64,000 bases of DNA from an uncultured Amylibacter sp. (GTDB lineage Bacteria > Pseudomonadota > Alphaproteobacteria > Rhodobacterales > Rhodobacteraceae): positions 434,001-498,000 of the forward strand of contig CANMGS010000002.1 of assembly GCA_947497475.1 (NCBI GenBank), read 5' to 3'. The notes under the pieces were generated by a model. That model searched no databases. It was given only the letters and a program-made list of their open reading frames with translations, and had not been told where the DNA came from. Every line of letters starts with the position of its first letter. Within the stretch, counting starts at the first letter, position 1. Below, in pieces: positions 52,479 through 60,648 of this stretch. Made by a program: the position numbers and the translations under genes.

Positions 52479-53219
52479 TTAAAGGGGTTTATTACGCAAT
52501 TTAGGGAAAGTATCATTATTGTATCCGATTATTGGTGCGGACAATTCTTTTAACAGTTTCTCGGACATAGCACGTTTATAATCCTCATAGCCAAGTGCGA
52601 GCATAGAAAATGATCCAAACCCATGGATGACTTCGGTATCAAAATATCCTTGTAGTTCTTTTTGTTTATTGAAAATCGGATTTTGCGTGTCTTTATCAAG
52701 ACTTACAACCAGCCCATTAACAACGATGTTATCAAAGTCTATCGCCATATACGTCTCTTGTGGTGTTTTGCCGTCATTATTGCTTCCATCACCTGAAAGA
52801 TCGATTGTACGACGCCAGCAATGTTTTTTCTGATCTAATATAGATTTGCTGAATTTAAGTGCTGAACCAATCGCAGTTTTTAAAGTAGCGCGGTCTTTAC
52901 GATGGTTGGCTAACACAGATGCGATATTAATCAGAGTTTCGCGAGACTTAAGTTCAGTCCAGTTCAATATCATTTTTTGATGTAGGTCCGAACTCCATTC
53001 AAATATGCTAAGTGTAATAGGGGCTTCTGGCTCTGATAAGATCAGTTCTTGGACATCTGGGGCTAGCAATGCGTTCGCGACACCAGAAAGCTGTAAGCGG
53101 TATTCGGTTGGATCTACGGACCCTGATATATCTAAAGCTAATACAAGCGCGTGTCTGCAAGCAGCGGAAGCCGGGACTGTCGCCATAGTGATGAGTAATA
53201 GGATGTAGGCCAATCTCAT
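52479..53219 (-). CDS. DUF1194 secreted protein (von Willebrand A-like), copy 2
   Basis: The 246 residues begin with a signal peptide (MRLAYILLLITMATVPASA, cleavage before ACRHAL) and then the von Willebrand A-like domain with LALDISGSVDPTEYRLQ and DLSGDGSNNDGKTP. The C-terminal GFGSFSMLALGYEDYKRAMSEKLLKEL aligns with the copy at 51268. I use the ATG at 53219, as a longer frame from 53369 would bury the signal peptide. The copies have diverged widely, so the duplication is old. Confidence 0.87.
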   Translation of the reverse strand: MRLAYILLLITMATVPASAACRHALVLALDISGSVDPTEYRLQLSGVANALLAPDVQELILSEPEAPITLSIFEWSSDLHQKMILNWTELKSRETLINIASVLANHRKDRATLKTAIGSALKFSKSILDQKKHCWRRTIDLSGDGSNNDGKTPQETYMAIDFDNIVVNGLVVSLDKDTQNPIFNKQKELQGYFDTEVIHGFGSFSMLALGYEDYKRAMSEKLLKELSAPIIGYNNDTFPKLRNKPL

Positions 53220-53248
53220 GTGAATGGTTTTTGATATCGTATGAATGT

Positions 53249-54103
53249 CTAACCCTTTGATTTTATGTGTGGGGTCCAAGGTTTGCGACTTAACATATCG
53301 CGGTACACCAAAGTGACTAATAAAAAGCTGATATATAGCAATAAATACCAAGAACCCATCTTGCCCCACCTGACCATTTCAAGGCTACCTTGACCTGCAT
53401 ACAACCATGTACCTGTCATTGTGCCAACATTTTCGGCAATCCATAGGAAAAATGATGACAGAAAAGCTGCGACTGGTAAGGGCATCCATCGTGGCGTGAC
53501 GCCAACATAAAACCATATACGCGTGCGCCAGAATATTATTATGGTTGCGGCAAATAAGATATTGCGGATGTCATATGTGTAATGATGGGTGAAAAAGTTA
53601 GTATATATCGCAATAGCCAAAGCGACAGTCATCCAAAAAGGTGGATAAGGGGCAAAGCGCATGTCAAATATGCGAATAACACGCGCCATAAAGCTGCCAA
53701 CACAGGCATACATAAATCCTGAAAACAAAGGAACTTCTGCAATTTTAATATATCCTGGTTCTGGGTAACCCCATGATCCCATTTTGACTTTGAAGATTTC
53801 CATGATGGTTCCAACGATGTGGAACAATAATATGACTTTGGCTTCGTTTAAGCTTTCGAGCTTAAAGACAAGGAATAGAACTTGAGTGGTGATTGCAAAT
53901 ATAAATAACGCATCATAGCGGTGTAATGCCCAATCATCTTGCCAGATGAGTGAGGTGATTATTATAACGATTAAGAAGATTAATCCAAACAAGCTTGCCC
54001 ATGCTTGTTTAAGAAAAAACATGATTAGTTCGGTTAATCCATTGGGTAGGGATTTACGTACCCAATCCCCTAAAATACGTTCAATTTGTAAATTACGCAC
54101 CAC
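53249..54103 (-). CDS. DUF817 integral membrane protein
   Basis: The 284-residue protein has about eight hydrophobic helices and matches DUF817: LFGLIFLIVIIITSLIWQDDWALHRYD, MGSWGYPEPGYIKIAEVPLFSGFMYACVGS in parts, and WIAENVGTMTGTWLYAGQ. Function is unknown. The start is a GTG at 54103, preceded by GGGGGA. It is encoded 29 bp upstream of the second DUF1194 gene on the same strand and downstream of chrR (60 bp), so it might share RpoE-driven transcription. Confidence 0.88.
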   Translation of the reverse strand: MVRNLQIERILGDWVRKSLPNGLTELIMFFLKQAWASLFGLIFLIVIIITSLIWQDDWALHRYDALFIFAITTQVLFLVFKLESLNEAKVILLFHIVGTIMEIFKVKMGSWGYPEPGYIKIAEVPLFSGFMYACVGSFMARVIRIFDMRFAPYPPFWMTVALAIAIYTNFFTHHYTYDIRNILFAATIIIFWRTRIWFYVGVTPRWMPLPVAAFLSSFFLWIAENVGTMTGTWLYAGQGSLEMVRWGKMGSWYLLLYISFLLVTLVYRDMLSRKPWTPHIKSKG

Positions 54104-54162
54104 GTCCCCCGAGGTATAGTCTTTTAGGGAACGTGATCTAGGACTGGCGTGAAATCAACCTC

Positions 54163-54804
54163 TTAAATGCGGAAAAATGGCTGCAAGAGGCGTGGTATGA
54201 TTGCATTGAAACGCAATGGAGCATCTGTGACGGCTAAACAAATGCAGTCTTCACCCATTTCCGCACGTGGGGTGTGTTCTAAGTCTTCGTCGGCGATTTC
54301 AATATCTCCGCGGCCAAAACGATCCACCTCATCCGCAAAAGCTCCCTGCAGAACAAGAGTAAGCTCAGTTCCACGATGACCGTGATCTGGTACAGCGCGT
54401 CCTGCTTCGATATGCAAAAGGCGTGCCGAAGCACCTTTGGATGTCTTCAATATGGCTTGCTTTACGCCCATACCAAGGTTTGTCCACTTCACATCATCAG
54501 GGTTTTCGCCGACATAATATTGTAATGCCGTTGGGAAAATACTGTCATTTTTGACAGGCTTAGGTGCGGGAGCAGGTGCACCATTAATCTTTGCCAATGT
54601 GGCCTCAAAGCTATCATCCGATATAGCCATAGTTTCAGTGTCATCTAAAACAGAACCGCCAACAGCTTCATAAGCTTCAACGGCTGCACGGCATTCATCA
54701 CACATGGAAATATGTGTCGCCACAGCCAGCTCAAACGCTTCTGGAAGGATGCCGGCAGCGTATCCCATAATCAGCTCTTCGCATAAATGATGTTGTATCT
54801 TCAT
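54163..54804 (-). CDS. chrR: Anti-sigma factor ChrR (zinc-binding, cupin domain)
   Basis: The 213-residue protein holds sigma factor RpoE inactive until singlet oxygen appears. Its N-terminal anti-sigma domain has His6, His31, Cys35 and Cys38 as zinc ligands, and the C-terminal cupin has His141, His143, Glu147 and His177. These numbers coincide with those established for R. sphaeroides ChrR, a striking match. The ATG is 3 bp after the rpoE stop, so the pair is co-translated and follows a promoter of RpoE type. Confidence 0.96.
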   Translation of the reverse strand: MKIQHHLCEELIMGYAAGILPEAFELAVATHISMCDECRAAVEAYEAVGGSVLDDTETMAISDDSFEATLAKINGAPAPAPKPVKNDSIFPTALQYYVGENPDDVKWTNLGMGVKQAILKTSKGASARLLHIEAGRAVPDHGHRGTELTLVLQGAFADEVDRFGRGDIEIADEDLEHTPRAEMGEDCICLAVTDAPLRFNAIIPRLLQPFFRI

Positions 54805-54806
54805 GG

Positions 54807-55361
54807 CTATACTCGTTTCATTTCATGGCGTAATTTTTCCAACGCCAATCTCAGTCTGGATTTGATCGTTCCAAGCGGTAATCCCGTTTCGACCGCTATT
54901 TCTTTGTGGGATAAATCCCCATAAAAAGCGCGTTTGACCAATTCTTGTTGTTTGTCAGGTAGGTTTGCGACAGCTTTGGTCAAGAGCTCATTTTCTTGGG
55001 CTGTTGCGATGATGTCCTGCGCATCTGGTTCTTCGGTTGGCCCCCAAAGAACTTCGTCAGGTTCGGGGCGATTGCGCTTGCGAATTGCGTCGATACGTTT
55101 GTTTCTGGCAATCGTGAATATCCATGTGGATGCAGAGGCGCGTTTTGGATCGAATTGCTTCGATTTCCGCCAAACAGTGGCCATTGTCTCTTGGACGCAT
55201 TCTTCTGCGGTGCCTTCGGTTGCACCTGCTTTCATTAAGAATGACTTAATGCGTGGGGCAAAATGAGCGAATAAAGTGGCAAAGGCTTTTTTGTCTTGTG
55301 ACATGGCTATATTCACCAAACATTGGTTGAATTCAGCAACCTCGTTTTTTTGTGTTGTCAC
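54807..55361 (-). CDS. rpoE: RNA polymerase ECF sigma factor RpoE (ECF11, singlet-oxygen response)
   Basis: The 184-residue sigma factor has region 2 (about 20-90, FAPRIKSFLMKAG, then QETMATVWRKSKQFDPKRASASTWIF) and region 4 (about 125-180, VKRAFYGDLSHKEIAVETGLPLGTIKSRLRLALEKL). I start it at the GTG at 55361, which has AGGGGG 7 nt upstream, because the predicted promoter start (about 55465) lies inside a longer frame from 55484. It is co-transcribed with chrR and very likely autoregulated through the TGATCC promoter. Confidence 0.93.
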   Translation of the reverse strand: MTTQKNEVAEFNQCLVNIAMSQDKKAFATLFAHFAPRIKSFLMKAGATEGTAEECVQETMATVWRKSKQFDPKRASASTWIFTIARNKRIDAIRKRNRPEPDEVLWGPTEEPDAQDIIATAQENELLTKAVANLPDKQQELVKRAFYGDLSHKEIAVETGLPLGTIKSRLRLALEKLRHEMKRV

Positions 55362-55470
55362 AGCCTTGCCCCCTTGGCGCGTCTTTTTTGGTCGCGCAAC
55401 AAAACCATAAGCGCGTTTGTATCGCAATGGTTCGACTTGGTTTACATGCAAATTTTCTGTCAACATAACA

Positions 55471-55500
55471 CTTCTACGGTACAAATTAAAAACTGGATCA
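55471..55500 (-). promoter_or_regulatory. RpoE-type promoter of rpoE-chrR
   Basis: On the minus strand TGATCC (55500-55495) and TAGAAG (55476-55471) are 18 bp apart, matching the known RpoE consensus of TGATCC and TA-rich -10 in Rhodobacter. It shares the GGATCA/TGATCC inverted repeat with the divergent promoter. Confidence 0.8.
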
Positions 55501-55504
55501 TTTT

Positions 55505-55534
55505 TGATCCAATTTCTTTTCTCACGCGTAACAA
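55505..55534 (+). promoter_or_regulatory. RpoE-type promoter of the divergent six-gene operon
   Basis: TGATCC (55505-55510) and TAACAA (55529-55534) are separated by 18 bp, giving a start near 55541, about 20 bp before the first ATG. With its mirror promoter it forms GGATCA-N4-TGATCC at 55495-55510, so two sigma-E polymerases would compete for the same place. Confidence 0.8.
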
Positions 55535-55561
55535 TCCCAAAAGACTAAAGGGACTACGACT

Positions 55562-56848
55562 ATGCCGTTTGAAAATTTACCAGTTGCTCCAACAAAGATT
55601 GCGATTATCGGGGGCGGTGTTTCTGGATTAGGAGCGGCGTATTTACTGTCACGATCCCATGATGTGACGCTGTTTGAAAGCGAAGGGCGGCTTGGTGGGC
55701 ATGCTCGTACAGTAATCGCAGGTAAGAATAATGATCAGCCTGTGGATACAGGGTTTATTGTTTTCAATTACGCAAATTATCCACGTCTTACAAAGCTGTT
55801 TGAGGAACTGAATGTTCCTGTAGAAAAAAGTAACATGAGTTTTGGAGTGTCTGCCAATAATGGCCAAGTTGAATATGCGCTGAACTCTATCAAAGCGATG
55901 TTTGCGCAAAACCGTAATTTAATTAACCCAGCCTTTTATAAAATGTTGCGCGATATCGTACGGTTTAATGCCCGCGCTGCCGATATGGTCAAAAGCCGTG
56001 AGATGACATTGGGTGAATTGATCAATGTTATGCGCTTGGGCGATTGGTTCCGTGATTATTACCTGTTGCCGTTTTCTGGTGCTATTTGGAGCACACCGCT
56101 GAAAGACATGATGGATTTCCCTGCAGAGGCGTTGATCCGCTTCTTTGAAAATCACAATTTGCTTGGCTATCACGGCCACCATCAGTGGTACACGGTTTCT
56201 GGCGGTTCTATCGAATACGTAAAGCGTTTGACTGCCAATATAGAAGCACAAAATACAAAGATCAGAGTGAATGCACCTGTGATGTCCGTACGACGTGATG
56301 AAAAAGGTGTTCTGGTGCGTGCTAAAGGCGGTGCATGGGAACGATTTGATCGTGTTGTATTTGCCTGTCATTCTGACGAAGCATTACAGATGCTGGAAGC
56401 CCCAACTGCAGATGAACAACGCTTACTAGGGGCTATTGGTTACCAAGATAATCATGCAGTTCTACATTGTGATGCAAGTGTTATGCCACGGCGCAAACAA
56501 TGTTGGGCGTCATGGGTTTATTCAACGAAAGAAGTAAATCGCAATGCCAGCATTGGTGTGACTTATTGGATGAACCTTTTGCAAAATATCAACCATGATG
56601 ATTTGTTATTAGAAACTTTGAACCCAAGCCATGATATCAAAGACGAATTGATTTATTCTGAAAAATCTTTCCGTCATCCCGTTTTTGACAAGAACGCTTT
56701 AGAAGCACAGCCGCAAATTCAAGCCATCCAAGGGCAAAATAATACATGGTTCTGTGGTGCTTATATGCGAAATGGCTTCCATGAAGATGGCTTTTCAAGC
56801 GGCGTTGATGTTGCCGAGCATATGGATGGGGTTGGCGTATGGGCCTAA
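55562..56848 (+). CDS. FAD-dependent amine-oxidase-like protein
   Basis: The 428-residue flavoprotein has the N-terminal FAD-binding motif IAIIGGGVSGLGAAYLL (about 13-29), LFESEGRLGGHARTV (the GG-arginine motif), and DTGFIVFNYANYPRL. The C-terminal NTWFCGAYMRNGFHEDGFSSGVDVAEHM is typical of this subgroup of the NAD(P)/FAD oxidoreductases. It leads the RpoE-driven operon. In R. sphaeroides a similar gene cluster next to rpoE belongs to the singlet-oxygen response and modifies membrane fatty acids, so lipid chemistry is plausible. It overlaps the next gene by 10 bp. Confidence 0.9.
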   Translation: MPFENLPVAPTKIAIIGGGVSGLGAAYLLSRSHDVTLFESEGRLGGHARTVIAGKNNDQPVDTGFIVFNYANYPRLTKLFEELNVPVEKSNMSFGVSANNGQVEYALNSIKAMFAQNRNLINPAFYKMLRDIVRFNARAADMVKSREMTLGELINVMRLGDWFRDYYLLPFSGAIWSTPLKDMMDFPAEALIRFFENHNLLGYHGHHQWYTVSGGSIEYVKRLTANIEAQNTKIRVNAPVMSVRRDEKGVLVRAKGGAWERFDRVVFACHSDEALQMLEAPTADEQRLLGAIGYQDNHAVLHCDASVMPRRKQCWASWVYSTKEVNRNASIGVTYWMNLLQNINHDDLLLETLNPSHDIKDELIYSEKSFRHPVFDKNALEAQPQIQAIQGQNNTWFCGAYMRNGFHEDGFSSGVDVAEHMDGVGVWA

Positions 56849-57603
56849 CGCTGGATCATATCCACGGGACAACGTTCCATAAACGGCACGGAGCCATTGC
56901 CAATGCTTTTAGCTATGGCGTGGACTATATGCTCGTGGATTTGGACGGGCCAGTAGCACGCCCTTTTTTGATGTCTGAGAATAAGTTTAACTTGGTTAGC
57001 ATGTATTGGCGTGATCATGGTGGTATGCGCGGTGCAGGGCAGGGATTGGATTGGGCGCGCCAGACTTTGCGTGATAATGGATTTGAACAATATTCAGAAG
57101 CAAAAATACTATTATTGGCACAGCCACGTGTTTTTGGGCATGTTTTTAATCCAGTTAGCTTTTGGTTGGTTTTTGATGAAGACGACAAACTGCGGATTGC
57201 AATTGCAGAGGTGAACAATACATTTGGTGATCGTCATTCTTATCTTTGCCATCATGATGATATCAGCCCAATTATAAAGGGTGATCAGGTCAAAGCACAC
57301 AAAGTATTCCATGTATCCCCATTTCAAGATGTGTCAGGTGAATATACATTCAAGTTTGATGTTACTCCTGAGAACCTAGGCGTTTGGATTGATTATCGCG
57401 ATGGCAACCGCGGTGTTTACGCGACATTCGTAGGCAAACGTCACCCTGTTACGAACGCTTCAATACTGCGGGCTGCAATTATGCGCCCGTTTGGGTCGAT
57501 CCGTGTATTGGCTCTAATTTACTACCAAGCTTTGAAATTGAAACTGAAAGGCGCCATTTACCGTGCGCGCCCTTTGCCACCCAAAAGTGAGGTTTCCCGA
57601 TGA
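56839..57603 (+). CDS. DUF1365 protein
   Basis: The 254 residues match DUF1365: IHGTTFHKRHGAIANAFSYGVDYMLVDLDG near the N-terminus, then RVFGHVFNPVSFWLVFDEDDKL, VNNTFGDRHSYLCH and KVFHVSPFQDVSGEYTFKF. DUF1365 genes almost always accompany FAD amine-oxidase and cyclopropane synthase-like genes in lipid-modification operons. Biochemistry is not settled. It overlaps both neighbours (10 bp and 4 bp), supporting a single operon. Confidence 0.92.
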   Translation: MGLTLDHIHGTTFHKRHGAIANAFSYGVDYMLVDLDGPVARPFLMSENKFNLVSMYWRDHGGMRGAGQGLDWARQTLRDNGFEQYSEAKILLLAQPRVFGHVFNPVSFWLVFDEDDKLRIAIAEVNNTFGDRHSYLCHHDDISPIIKGDQVKAHKVFHVSPFQDVSGEYTFKFDVTPENLGVWIDYRDGNRGVYATFVGKRHPVTNASILRAAIMRPFGSIRVLALIYYQALKLKLKGAIYRARPLPPKSEVSR

Positions 57604-58121
57604 AATATATAGCAATGACCTTGGCAATATGGGGCACAGCTGCCTCTGCCGCTTTAAGCACACCGCCAGAAGTACAGGCGAATTTGGATAATGCATCCCT
57701 TACAGGCGCAGCCAGTGCAAGTATTCTGACAAAGACAATATATGATGCGCAACTTTGGTCTGAAAATGGCAAACCTTTTGCTATGAAAGACGATTTTGCA
57801 TTGGCATTGACGTATAAAGCGTCATTTAAAGCTAGTGTTTTGGCTTGGGCAACCGTGTTCGAGATCGCGCGTATTGAAGATACTAAGAAGAAAGAGTTTG
57901 AGGATTTAGAAGATAAGCTTGTTACATGTTTTGCAGATGTAAAACGTGGTGATCGTTTTACCGCTATGCCGTTAAGTGCAAATAACGTGACATTCTTTTT
58001 TAACGGCCAAAAGAAATGCGACCTGTCTTATCCAAAACTAACGGAACGTTTTTTTGGTATCTGGCTTGGCCCTAAAACACGTGATCCAAAAGTATCTGCT
58101 AAGCTGAAAGGCGCTGAATAA
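57600..58121 (+). CDS. Chalcone-isomerase-like exported protein
   Basis: This 173-residue protein starts with a signal peptide (MKYIAMTLAIWGTAASA) and has the chalcone-isomerase-like fold pattern (ASILTKTIYDAQLWSENGKPF, ALTYKASFKASVLAWATVFEI, FLGIWLGP-like FFGIWLGPKTRDPK). Such bacterial proteins bind fatty acids rather than making flavonoids. Its place in the RpoE operon fits an envelope lipid role. The ATG overlaps the DUF1365 stop (ATGA), and the last base overlaps the next start. Confidence 0.82.
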   Translation: MKYIAMTLAIWGTAASAALSTPPEVQANLDNASLTGAASASILTKTIYDAQLWSENGKPFAMKDDFALALTYKASFKASVLAWATVFEIARIEDTKKKEFEDLEDKLVTCFADVKRGDRFTAMPLSANNVTFFFNGQKKCDLSYPKLTERFFGIWLGPKTRDPKVSAKLKGAE

Positions 58122-59362
58122 TGCCTGCAACAACCTACAAAGGATTGCCAAGCTATGCTCTGTTTTCAGGGATGTTGGCGTTTGTAGGTTTACCAATATA
58201 TATCCACGCTCCAAAATTTTTCGTGGATGAATATGGTGTAAGTCTAACTGCAATTGGAACGGCCTTGTTATTGGTACGTTTGTTGGATTTTGTTCAAGAT
58301 CCAGCATTAGGGTGGTTTTCAGACCGCTTGCAAAAAGCGAAACAATTGGTTGTTGCTGGCGCAGGTATCGTTTTAGCTGCTGCTTTATACGGTTTATTTG
58401 GGATAAATGCACCGTTTAACCCTTTGATTTGGTTTGTAGTATGTGTAGCTGTCTTATTCACAGCCTTTAGCTTTTTGACGATCATGTTTTATGCTCAAGG
58501 CATACAAAAAGCAGACAAAATAGGTGAAATGGGCCATGTGCGTTTGGCCGCTTGGCGCGAAACTGGTGCCTTAATCGGTGTTTGTGCCGCTTGTATTGCC
58601 CCACTTATACTACAAAATGCATTCCCCAGCTTTGGTCGCCCGTTGGCTTTATTCGCAATATTTTTCGCTGTGTTAACTCTGATTGCTGTTTTTGCAATGA
58701 AGTCAGAATGGACTGCTGGAACAAAGCAAAACAAAGAAATCCGCATCCCAATCTTGCAGGATAAAATTCTGCGGCGCTTACTGTTAATTGCTTTTCTAAA
58801 TGCAGCACCAGTTGCTGTCACCTCGAGCTTATTTTTGTTCTTTGTAGAATATCGGTTAGGTGCGGCAGATGCTGCAGGTCCCTTATTATTAGCATTTTTC
58901 TTATCCGCAGCGGCCTCTGTTCCATTGTGGGGAATGGCAGCACGTAAATACGGGGCGAAAGCTGTTTTGCTGATCGGCATGGCGCTATCTGTCATCGCAT
59001 TCGGTTTTGCATTGAATTTACAATCAGGGCAAATCATGGCCTTTGCAGCTGTTTGCATTGCATCTGGTGCTGCATTGGGGGCTGATATGACATTATTACC
59101 AGCCTTATTCGCGCGCCGCGTGACTGCTATATCCGATGCAGGCGGACAGGCATTTGGTTTATGGAGCTTTTGTTCAAAAGCCACACTTGCAATTGCCGCT
59201 GTAACAATGCTGCCAGCTCTTGAAGCTTCAGGTTTTCAAGTGGGACAAACGAATTCTCAAGAAGCATTACACATGCTGTCCATCTTATATGCATTGGTAC
59301 CGTGTATCTTAAAGATACTCGCTTTCACATGCTTGTTTTTCACAAAGCTAGAGGAGATCTAG
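58121..59362 (+). CDS. MFS transporter (GPH/MelB-like)
   Basis: The 413-residue protein has about 12 transmembrane helices and the N-terminal GLPSYALFSGMLAFVGLPIYIHAPKFF pattern plus VRLLDFVQDPALGWFSDRL, where the conserved Asp residues resemble the cation site of glycoside-cation symporters. The cargo is unknown. The gene overlaps the previous stop by 1 bp and abuts the DUF3833 gene. In R. sphaeroides a similar transporter is in the RpoE regulon. Confidence 0.88.
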   Translation: MPATTYKGLPSYALFSGMLAFVGLPIYIHAPKFFVDEYGVSLTAIGTALLLVRLLDFVQDPALGWFSDRLQKAKQLVVAGAGIVLAAALYGLFGINAPFNPLIWFVVCVAVLFTAFSFLTIMFYAQGIQKADKIGEMGHVRLAAWRETGALIGVCAACIAPLILQNAFPSFGRPLALFAIFFAVLTLIAVFAMKSEWTAGTKQNKEIRIPILQDKILRRLLLIAFLNAAPVAVTSSLFLFFVEYRLGAADAAGPLLLAFFLSAAASVPLWGMAARKYGAKAVLLIGMALSVIAFGFALNLQSGQIMAFAAVCIASGAALGADMTLLPALFARRVTAISDAGGQAFGLWSFCSKATLAIAAVTMLPALEASGFQVGQTNSQEALHMLSILYALVPCILKILAFTCLFFTKLEEI

Positions 59363-59920
59363 ATGTCGACCTTAACTATCATTGTTTTATGCGTCTTATT
59401 TGGCCTATTCGCCTTATATTATGCCAGCAATTTCATGGGGTTCATGGCCCAGAAACCTGAACACTACTCCGGGAAAGGCACGGAATTTGACATCCGTAAG
59501 GAATTGAATGGCCCTATTTTATGCGAAGGTGTCATTTATGGCCCCTTGGGGAGAGTACAGACTCGTTTTGTGGCGAATATGAACGCCGAGTGGAAGGGTA
59601 ACCAAGGTTTCATGACCGAAGAATTTCGTTATGACAGTGGTCACACTTTAAACCGCGAATGGACGTTAAGCGTTAAGAACGATGCATCATTTGATGCAAC
59701 TGCACCTGATATTATTGGTACTGGTCAAGGTGTGCATTCTGGTTCGAGTGTGCGATTGAATTATAACTTGAAGTTACCAGAGGATACAGGCGGCCATGTG
59801 TTGAATGTGACGGATTGGATGTATCTGATGGAAAACGGAACGATTATGAATCGTTCGCAGATGCGCAAATATGGTATCAAAGTTGGCGAATTGGTCGCTA
59901 CCATGCGCAAAGCGGCCTAA
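59363..59920 (+). CDS. DUF3833 protein
   Basis: The 185-residue protein starts with a single hydrophobic helix (about 3-20, TLTIIVLCVLFGLFALYY) followed by a soluble DUF3833 domain: FDIRKELNGPILCEGVIYGPLGRVQTRF, EEFRYDSGHTLNREW and LPEDTGGHVLNVTDWMYLMENGTIMNRSQMRKYGIKVGEL in parts. The MRKYGIKVGEL end is a family mark. Role unknown. It lies directly after the transporter and overlaps the SDR start (TAATG). Confidence 0.9.
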   Translation: MSTLTIIVLCVLFGLFALYYASNFMGFMAQKPEHYSGKGTEFDIRKELNGPILCEGVIYGPLGRVQTRFVANMNAEWKGNQGFMTEEFRYDSGHTLNREWTLSVKNDASFDATAPDIIGTGQGVHSGSSVRLNYNLKLPEDTGGHVLNVTDWMYLMENGTIMNRSQMRKYGIKVGELVATMRKAA

Positions 59921-60648
59921 TGTCCTTAAAGGGGAAACGATATTGGCTTGTTGGCGCCAGTGAAGGTTTGGGGCGTGAAATGGCGCTTCAACTCTCTGGC
60001 ATGGGAGTTGATCTTGTTATAAGTGCACGAACCAAGGGACGTTTGGATGATCTGGCCGTCGAATTAAAAGGTGCCGTAGATGTTGTGCCTATTGATGTTA
60101 AAGACGCTAATAACGTTGCTGAAGCTGCAAAAGACTTAGGCCAGATTGATGGTGTTATTTATGCCGCTGGTGTTTACAGCCCGATGAATGCCCAGTCGTG
60201 GAATGCTGAGGATGTTGAAGCTATGTGCGATATTAATTTCCTTGGTTGTACACGTGTATTGGGCCATGTTGTTTCAGATTTTGTTAAGCGCGATCAAGGG
60301 CATGTTGTCATTATTGGCAGTTTGTCGGGCTTTCGCGGATTGCCAAAATCCATTGGGTATAGTGCATCAAAATCTGCAGTGATGCATCTTGCAGAATGTC
60401 TTTATGCTGATTTACGCAGTACAGGCGTAAAAGTACAGTTATTGAACCCTGGTTTTATAAAAACACGTCTGACTGAAAAAAACGATTTTTCTATGCCGTT
60501 TTTAATGAGCAGTGCAGAAGCGGCAAAACATGCCATTACTGCAATGCAAAAGAATGGGTTTCAGTATAATTTTCCACGTGTGTTTTCATGGCTCTTTCGT
60601 GGGGCGAATTTTTTGCCAGCAGGTATGTATTACCGCTTATTTGGCTGA
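59920..60648 (+). CDS. Short-chain dehydrogenase/reductase
   Basis: The 242-residue SDR has the Rossmann motif VGASEGLGREMA (about 10-21), IDGVIYAAGVYSP (NAG-like), the catalytic Ser in IIGSLSGFRGL and Tyr-x3-Lys in GYSASKSA. I start it at the ATG at 59920 (MSLKGKRY), coupled to the preceding stop, as the frame upstream reads through DUF3833 out of frame. It is last in the RpoE-driven operon. Its 3' end overlaps the convergent regulator by 12 bp. Substrate unknown. Confidence 0.92.
   Translation: MSLKGKRYWLVGASEGLGREMALQLSGMGVDLVISARTKGRLDDLAVELKGAVDVVPIDVKDANNVAEAAKDLGQIDGVIYAAGVYSPMNAQSWNAEDVEAMCDINFLGCTRVLGHVVSDFVKRDQGHVVIIGSLSGFRGLPKSIGYSASKSAVMHLAECLYADLRSTGVKVQLLNPGFIKTRLTEKNDFSMPFLMSSAEAAKHAITAMQKNGFQYNFPRVFSWLFRGANFLPAGMYYRLFG

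Noticed and set aside
58495-59184. 229-codon open frame on the minus strand
   Set aside because: Antisense to the MFS transporter. Its Ala/Asn/Lys-rich sequence has no membrane or domain pattern.
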